A stretch of DNA of 18,651 nucleotides from positions 52,898 to 71,548 of the forward strand of contig CAPQSW010000015.1 in NCBI GenBank assembly GCA_948688495.1, in the 5' to 3' direction. Every line of letters starts with the position of its first letter. Position 1 is the first letter of the stretch. The position numbers and the translations under genes were made by a program. The notes beneath the pieces are model-generated. The model was not told the DNA's origin. It ran no database searches and saw nothing but the letters and a program-made list of their open reading frames with translations. The stretch comes from an uncultured Lachnospiraceae bacterium (GTDB lineage Bacteria > Bacillota > Clostridia > Lachnospirales > Lachnospiraceae). Below are positions 1 through 5,500 of this stretch, piece by piece.

Positions 1-286
1 CTACTTTCTTGTTGCTGGTCTTGTATTTGGCTTTCGCTGTCACATCCTTGACCATGGTCTTTTTCCCTGCCTTTGTAACCGGGCTTTTTACAGCCAGCTT
101 TACAGAAGTTTTCGCAAGGATATTGAGCGTCTTGCCGGATATTGCCGCCTTTTTCTTCTGGCTTGCCACTTTCACCGTCATTTTCTTCGCTGCCGCCTGC
201 GCGGGCATTGGGTTTGCTGCTGCCATAGATACTGCCATGAGGAGTGCCAAGGCGAACGCCAGGCTTTTTGTCCAAGTTCTTTTCAT
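1..286 (-). CDS. Secreted lysine-rich protein, N-terminal part (runs off the left edge)
   Basis: An open frame reads leftward from an ATG at 286-284 to the window edge without a stop, giving 95 residues. It begins with a clear Sec signal peptide: MKRTWTK, then a hydrophobic run (LAFALALLMAVSMAAA), then a likely cleavage site after PAQA. The mature part is rich in Lys, Ala, Thr and Val and ends in a KYKTSNKKV stretch, which resembles the start of bacterial Ig-like (Big_2) repeats found in Clostridia surface proteins. An AAAGGA ribosome binding site lies about 14 bases upstream, and a good promoter at 404-432 points into it. The protein is likely exported and surface-associated. Its function cannot be read from this fragment, and the Big_2 assignment is only a resemblance. 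Confidence 0.75.
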   Translation of the reverse strand, partial: MKRTWTKSLAFALALLMAVSMAAANPMPAQAAAKKMTVKVASQKKKAAISGKTLNILAKTSVKLAVKSPVTKAGKKTMVKDVTAKAKYKTSNKKV

Positions 287-403
287 GAATACCGCCGTCC
301 TTTCATCTTTCCGTATTTTATAGTATGCGGGTGCTTTATAATGGGGCTTTTCCATCTTGCTTAGATATGCCCCGGCATTTTTGCGCCCACCTTCATGTCT
401 AAA

Positions 404-432
404 ATTATATTACTTAGCAAACCGTCCGTCAA
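404..432 (-). promoter_or_regulatory. Sigma-A type promoter for the leftward secreted-protein gene
   Basis: On the minus strand there is TTGACG (432-427), a 17-base spacer and a perfect TATAAT (409-404). Transcription would start near 397, leaving a leader of about 110 bases before the ATG at 286. Confidence 0.7.
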
Positions 433-777
433 CAGTTTTTTCAGCATTGTGCGGCACCTGTTTATGAAATTCTGGCACAATCCTATTTTTTTCACTTTTA
501 CGGTTCTGCATGGAATCCCAGACAGACACAGATACCGATAAAAATACAAACATGGGGGCAGAAAAAATCCCTTAAAAATATGTCTGCTGTTTTGGGAGTC
601 ATGCCTGTTAGGGACAGTGCCGGAACCGACCGTTCGCCCAGCCGACCCGCCGCCCTGTTAGGAACCGTCGCTCTGGGCGTCCGCCTTGCGGAACACTAGG
701 CACTAAAAATCACGGACAAGGAAAAAGGGGGGATGGGAACGGAAGTCTGCCGGACATGGTATAATGTTAGAAAAACC
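433..777. other. Intergenic stretch without a convincing gene
   Basis: No reading frame here has a ribosome binding site and plausible composition. The part at about 600-700 is clearly more GC-rich than its surroundings. It holds two direct copies of CCTGTTAGGRAC (604-615 and 654-665), an inverted pair CGCCCAG / CTGGGCG, and a small perfect hairpin TCCGC-CTT-GCGGA near 680-692. It may be a leftover of a mobile element, but this is not proven. Confidence 0.4.
604..665. repeat. Pair of 12-base direct repeats, 50 bases apart
   Basis: CCTGTTAGGGAC at 604-615 and CCTGTTAGGAAC at 654-665 differ at one base and sit exactly 50 bases apart in a GC-rich stretch. The function is unknown. It could be a protein binding array or part of an old transfer or recombination site. 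Confidence 0.4.
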
Positions 778-806
778 TTGCAACAGGATTCCAGGTATGC
801 TATATT
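778..806 (+). promoter_or_regulatory. Promoter of the putative antitoxin RNA
   Basis: TTGCAA (778-783), a 17-base spacer ending in TGC (extended -10 type) and TATATT (801-806). The predicted start is near 812, just before a short structured RNA and not before any good reading frame. Confidence 0.6.
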
Positions 807-811
807 ATAGG

Positions 812-905
812 CATAAAGAGAGCAACCGCCAAGGGGTTGACCGAGATTAAGAATAGCAATGCCACCCTATCTTCGACCAAAGTATCAGGGTGGCGTTTGC
901 TATGT
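812..905 (+). ncRNA. Putative type I antitoxin RNA, antisense to the 3' end of a hydrophobic toxin message
   Basis: About 95 nt follow the promoter at 778-806. The RNA would start with a small stem-loop (CAACC / GGTTG) and end in a strong long hairpin: ATAGCAATGCCACCCT (853-868) pairs with AGGGTGGCGTTTGCTAT (887-903), with one bulge. The hairpin lies between this RNA and a convergently encoded 22-residue hydrophobic peptide (910-978, minus). From memory, this arrangement and hairpin match the loci annotated in Firmicutes as putative holin-like toxins with a convergent antitoxin RNA, similar in design to the Fst/par RNAI-RNAII pair. The end point is inferred from the hairpin, as there is no clear T-run on either side. 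Confidence 0.55.
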
Positions 906-909
906 AAGG

Positions 910-978
910 CTACTTACAAAATGTAAAAACAAAGGTAAGCAATGCCAGAAGGAATATGCCGAAAGTCAGCAATTCCAT
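910..978 (-). CDS. Small hydrophobic putative holin-like type I toxin (22 aa)
   Basis: The minus-strand frame from ATG 978-976 to TAG 912-910 encodes MELLTFGIFLLALLTFVFTF followed by CK. It is a single transmembrane helix with a short positive tail, as in the Fst/holin-like toxin families that depolarise the membrane. The frame stays open upstream for nine codons (EKRKNNISL) to a TAA, but that stretch has no ATG, GTG or TTG, so this ATG is the first usable start. No ribosome binding site lies directly before it. Instead a well-placed AAAGGAG precedes an overlapping leader frame (966-1025). The locus faces the antitoxin RNA at 812-905. Either translation is coupled to the leader or the locus has decayed. 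It is too short for standard gene callers. Confidence 0.6.
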   Translation of the reverse strand: MELLTFGIFLLALLTFVFTFCK

Positions 979-1025
979 AAGAGAAATATTGTTCTTACGT
1001 TTTTCTTAAGTAACCTTAAGTGCAT
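966..1025 (-). CDS. Possible 19-aa leader ORF overlapping the toxin start
   Basis: ATG at 1025-1023 is preceded by GAAAGGAG (1044-1037), 11 bases away. The frame encodes 19 residues beginning MHLRLLKKN and stops at TGA 968-966, so it overlaps the first bases of the toxin (ATG at 978) in another frame. This resembles the mok leader of hok/sok, where leader translation drives toxin translation. It could equally be the original toxin start, cut off by a one-base indel. Confidence 0.3.
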   Translation of the reverse strand: MHLRLLKKNVRTIFLLWNC

Positions 1026-1155
1026 ATGTCCAGAATCTCCTTTCTTTTTCCGACCCGGTAGGTCGCTTGTTTTTTTGGCTTTAAAATGCCTTTTTTAAGA
1101 TTTACTTAAGTTTTATGTATTTAACCCTCACAAAGCCCATAAATACGTTAGTCAT

Positions 1156-1196
1156 TAACCGCAGAGGTCGCAGGTTCAAATCCTGTCGCATCGATT
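1156..1196 (+). other. tRNA 3'-end-like fragment, possible attachment-site scar
   Basis: The T-arm of a tRNA is clearly visible: GCAGG (1170-1174), loop TTCAAAT (1175-1181), CCTGT (1182-1186), followed by an acceptor-like CGCATCG and A (1187-1194). The anticodon and 5' half do not fold upstream, so this is not a complete tRNA. Integrating elements commonly use tRNA 3' ends as attachment sites and leave such copies behind. The parent tRNA is not in this window. Confidence 0.5.
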
Positions 1197-1205
1197 CTTG
1201 GCAGG

Positions 1206-1238
1206 GTGCTAGACGTCCGGTGGACGTCTGTTCAGCAC
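1206..1238. repeat. Compound hairpin after the tRNA-like fragment
   Basis: AGACGTCC (1211-1218), triloop GGT, GGACGTCT (1222-1229) form a perfect 8-bp stem. An outer pair GTGCT (1206-1210) / AGCAC (1234-1238) closes around it with a 4-base bulge. There is no T-run, so it is not a terminator by itself. The role is unknown; it could be a recognition hairpin of a mobile element. Confidence 0.5.
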
Positions 1239-1259
1239 AGACCGTAACGGAGTGTAGAT

Positions 1260-1299
1260 GCCGGAAAGTCTGGAAATATAGGCTTTCCGGCCTTTTTTT
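1260..1299 (+). terminator. Rho-independent terminator
   Basis: GCCGGAAAG (1260-1268) pairs with CTTTCCGGC (1283-1291) and is followed by seven T (1293-1299). It probably ended transcription of the tRNA or element whose remains lie just upstream. Confidence 0.75.
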
Positions 1300-1488
1300 G
1301 CGTTTCTTGGAGTGTTTGCATGGGGGTAAAATACAGGGGCGGGCCAATAAAATTCCAACAGGTTTTTTCGGGACGTATGCAGGGGGATATTTGAAAGGCA
1401 TCCTGGTATATATGGGGATAGGGTTTCTGGTTGTGAGGTTTAAGAAGGATAGGTTTGATACAAAATAGAACAAACGGAGATCACTCAT

Positions 1489-2028
1489 ATGAAAAGAATA
1501 CTAAAAATTGGAATGGATGCCCATACCACAAATTACACATTATGCGCAATGGAGCCAGTGATTGGTGAAGAAGACCGTATATTTGCTACAATTAAGGCAA
1601 CACCGGATTATAATAATATTCTGATGTTTATCGAAAATCTGAAACAAAAACTTGGATTGAATAATGATTATGATATCCAGTGCGGATATGAGGCAGGATG
1701 CCTTGGATATTCACTTTATAATCAGCTCACAGCTGCCGGAATCAAATGTGTAATACTTGCGCCAACAACAATGCTTACCCAGCAGGGCGTAAGAATAAAA
1801 ACAGATATGCGGGATGCACAAATGATAGCGCAGGTCAATGCGTTCTGTATAAGACATGGATTTAGCTATGATGGAACATAATGGACACAGGCACATTTAA
1901 AATGGATAAAAAATCGGGAATCACCAACGGGCTGTGTCGGGAAACACTGAATGAATATATGGATTCATACGGGGAACAGGAGGCGAAGATTGAGAGATTT
2001 GCAAAAGGGAATCAGTATGCGGCGTATC
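1489..2028 (+). pseudogene. IS110-family transposase remnant (internally deleted, nonsense and frameshifted)
   Basis: The first 130 codons (1489-1881) match the N-terminal DEDD RuvC-like domain of IS110 transposases. GMDAH holds D10, YEAG holds E68, and KTDMRDAQ holds D106 and D109, so all four acidic residues remain. After MIAQ the protein jumps to NAFCIRHGFSYDGT, a segment usually some 30-40 residues further on, so a piece is deleted in frame. A TAA (1879-1881) then interrupts; the same frame continues past it with WTQAHLKW. A frameshift near 1915-1925 moves the similarity to another frame (GLCRETLNEYMDSYGEQEAKI), and a second deletion joins KIERF to AKGNQYAAY. The C-terminal Tnp_20 domain with the catalytic serine is absent. 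A GGAG lies 8-9 bases before the ATG. The element cannot transpose. Family assignment rests on recalled conserved segments. Confidence 0.8.
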
Positions 2029-2055
2029 ATAACCAGCATGACGAATTATATGCAT

Positions 2056-2290
2056 TTCTATGATGTTCGTAGTGTACATGATACGGCGGATGTCAACCGG
2101 GAACTGGAAGAAGGGGCTGCGCAGCATGTGGATGACGCACCGCTGTATCTGCGCTTTGGGGAACACCGCCTGTATGGCCTTCTTGAACCCCGGCAGCTTG
2201 TCCACGCAGAAGAACAGCACGTCCTTCACGCCCCGGTTATGCAGGTCATTTATGAGGTCAACACACCCTGTAACACGGATGCTCTTTGGA
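2056..2290 (-). pseudogene. IS256-family (mutator type) transposase remnant
   Basis: The minus strand reads VTGCVDLINDLHNRGVKDVL, then FFCVDKLPGFKKAIQAVFPK and IQRCVIHMLRS. These are core segments of IS256-family DDE transposases. It then joins directly to PFFQFPVDIRRIMYTTNIIE, which normally lies about 50 residues further on, so the middle is deleted in frame, probably at a shared Ser codon. Similarity stops at NIIE (position 2056). The following residues are only the antisense of the neighbouring IS110 remnant. Neither N- nor C-terminal parts are present. It abuts the IS110 remnant head to head, with about 27 unassigned bases between them. Confidence 0.75.
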
Positions 2291-2464
2291 GATTATAGCA
2301 TATATTTTGAAAACAGCCTATCTGTTATCATTTGTTAGTAAATGTCAAAAACTAAAGATTTTATGCAGCTATTCTTGTTAAAATATATAGTATTGGGGAA
2401 TGAAAGAACGAAACAATTGTGCAATAATGATAACATTGAGAAATATATATTAAATTTGAAAAAT

Positions 2465-2493
2465 CCCGGAACATGTGTATATATGTGCCAGGG
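2465..2493 (+). other. Long imperfect hairpin in the leader of the exoenzyme gene
   Basis: CCC-G-GG-A-ACAT (2465 onward) can pair with ATGT-G-CC-A-GGG (ending 2493) with two internal mismatches, followed by TTTTCTG. It ends 22 bases before the ATG at 2516. It could be a weak attenuator or an mRNA-stabilising stem; no function is established. Confidence 0.35.
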
Positions 2494-2515
2494 TTTTCTG
2501 AAAGAAGGAGGACTT

Positions 2516-5500
2516 ATGTGGAGACTAAGAAAAGGTAAGCGAAAAAGATTTTTTGCTGCGATATTGGCGGCTGCCATGGTATTTACTACTGTACCCGCTG
2601 ATATTAGAGCAGAAGCGGCTGCTGGCACTGCAGATGTACGGACGGAAGCATCTGTGGGAAATGCCAATGTACCGGCAGCGGTATCTGCGGGAGATGGAAC
2701 AGAAACATGGAAGCCTATGGATCAGTTTGTGCAGGATACGAATTATGATGTGCCGGCTGATTACATGAAGAAGATCCCAGGGGTTGATTATGGGAGTGTG
2801 AAGGATATTGAGTACCAGTCTACAGCGACCAATAGCAAGCGCAAGGCGAAGGTTATTCTTCCGGCAGGCTACAGCACAGACAAAAAATATCCTGTGCTTT
2901 ATCTCCTGCATGGAATTTTTCAAAATGAGACAACGCTGCTTGGTGACGGTGTGCAGAACGTGATCGGCAATGCCATCGCATATGGTGACAGTGAGGAAAT
3001 GATTGTTGTGCTGCCCAACGCCTGCGCCAACGCGACAGGAAGCGGCGAAGGCTTTAATTTAGAGCATTATGCGGCATATGATAATTTTATCAATGATTTT
3101 GAAGACTGCCTGATGCCTTATATCAATGAGCATTATTCCACAGCTACCGGAAGGGAGAATACGGCTATTTCCGGTTTTTCTATGGGCGGCAGGGTGACGC
3201 TTCATATCGGGTTTACACTCCAGGATAAGGTGCGTTACATTGGCGCGTTTAACCCGGCGTTTGGTATTTTAGAATATGAAAATAATGGCGTGCATGAAAA
3301 TGGTCTGTTCACGGAGGAGACATTTACCCTGCAGCCCCAGTATATGGATGATACGCTGGTATTGATTGCAGCAGGCACAAATGACGGTATTGTCAGAAAT
3401 GAGCCGGAACGTTACCATAATGCGCTGACAGCAAACAGGGTTCCACATATCTATTATGCCACAAAAGGAATCAACGCCGATGGACAGCCAGGCAGCGGCG
3501 ATCACAATGGGGATGTCTACAAACACGGCCTTTACAATTTCATGCGCAGGATTTTCCATAAGGAATCTTCACAGGGGCAGAAACCCCTGCTGCATTTCAG
3601 CTTTGACGATGGGCAGGATGGAATCAAGAGTGACGGCGTGAAAGTGGCGGTTAACGGGAGTCCGGAATTTAACCAGGATGGCAAGGACGGCAAGGCGATG
3701 TTTCTGAACGGAAATGAAAAAGAATATCTTGCGCTTTCAAAGGAGGATGGCTCCGGTTTGCTGACAGGTCGCAATGTCCTGACAATTTCTTATTGGAGTA
3801 AGACAAATGCTGATACTCCTAACTGGGCAACGTATGCAGCGCCTGATGATGCTGAGGCGAAATATGGCAAAGAAAAGTATCTGGGAATTTTAGATAAAGA
3901 TGCCGAGGTTACGGTGGAGCGTTACCTGAATACGGATGATCGTCCTACGAACGTTGTAGGAAGGGGAAGAAGTGGACAGTGGAAACACGTTGTCGTTGTC
4001 ATCACTGAGGCGGATACGCGTCTGTACATAGATGGAAAAAAGGCAGGTACACAGGCAAGTGCATATAAACTTTCTGATATTGTGGGTAAGAATGGTATTT
4101 TCTATATCGGCAAGGCATGCTGGGGAAGCTCCGGGGAATATTTTAACGGGCTGATAGATGATTATTCCATCTATGGATATGCAATGACCGACAGGCAGGT
4201 GAACAACCTGTACAATGGTATAGATTTGGATGACAATTCTTATATAGCTACCGAGGCAATGCAGCGGTGTTATGATAGTCTGACTTTGGGCAGCATCATT
4301 CCGGACGGCGTTGTTATGACAGAAGGAAAACTAAATCTTCCTGGGCAGCTTTACGGCGCATCTATTATCTGGACCTCTGATAAGGAAGATGTGGTTGGCA
4401 GAGACGGAACCGTACATTTGCCTGCAAGTGCTGAGGAAATCACTTTGACAGCTAAGATTTACATGAATGGTGAGGCAACGAGCAAGAAATTTGTAGTTTC
4501 TGTCCTTCCGGCTGCCAATCAGAAATCACAGTTTGAAAATGAATTTATGATTCCTTATGTGGTTACAGGAGAGACAACGCTTCCGACCTCCTATGGACAG
4601 GGGACGATTACATGGTCCGGTACTTCCGTATCGTCTGATGGGAAAATTACGGCCGCAGGAGAGGAGCAGAGCGCAGCGTTTACGGCTTCCTGGCAGTCAG
4701 GAAATATCAGTGCTTCCAAGACATTTCCTGTGAAAATACTGGCAAAAGACGCTGTGGCTTTGGAGGCATACACGCGCGAACCCTTGGCGAAGAATGTATA
4801 TAGCGGAAAGCTGGCCTACAGCCTGCATTTGGCGTATCAGAAGGAAAACGGCGCTTATGAAGGCCTCTATTCCAATAACGGTTTACTTTTTGCCAAAGCA
4901 GATATATCGGCACAGGGTACCCTGACTGCGAAAAATTTAAAGAATCCTTATGTGTTTGCTATGGCGGACGGCAGTTATGGAATTGTTGCCGTGCGCACGG
5001 ATTCTTCCAATGAAGATATGGCAAATGCCCAGGACAGCCTCAGCAGGGGCAAAGTGCTTCTGTTCACTACGAAGGATTTTATCCGTTATGATGAGGTGGG
5101 CTTGGTTGATTTAAAGAAAAATGTGTATGTATCGGATGTTGTCTGTGATTACGACAGCAGTGCAAAAAAATATGTGCTCCGCTGGTGTGACACGCAGGGC
5201 AATTATTACAGGAGTACCACGGCGGATATTCGCGGCCTGTCGGCTGACACACAGAAAGGCAGTATTTTTCACCTGGATTCTCAGGATACGTCCATAGAGG
5301 GTGCATGTGAGCGCAACCGTTTCTATGTACCGGGGAATGTCGGGAAGAATCTTCTGCGCAAATTCAGCACGATATACAACACTTCCGCTTCCGTTCCGCA
5401 GAGTGTGTCGGTACTGAAGAAGGAAGAAGTGGAGAATGTGCAGGCACAGCTCACATATAGCGATGGATCAAAAGCATCGAAGAAGGTGGACTGGGACCTT

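Noticed and set aside
9..323. Plus-strand 104-aa hydrophobic frame
   Set aside because: It is the antisense of the real signal-peptide-bearing gene on the minus strand (1-286); its hydrophobicity comes from the complement of Lys/Ala codons.
859..1098. Plus-strand 79-aa frame
   Set aside because: Runs through the antitoxin hairpin and the toxin on the other strand; no ribosome binding site and odd composition.
1102..1488. Minus-strand 128-aa open frame
   Set aside because: Contains MRQDLNLRPLRL, the typical antisense reading of a tRNA 3' end, and covers a terminator. No coding features.
1489..1881. Functional stand-alone 130-aa IS110 protein
   Set aside because: The DEDD residues are present, but the linker and the C-terminal catalytic serine domain are missing and similarity continues past the stop, so it is a broken gene.
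2342..2515. Upstream in-frame start adding 58 residues to the exoenzyme
   Set aside because: No ribosome binding site at 2342, while ATG 2516 has AGGAGG and is followed at once by a signal peptide.
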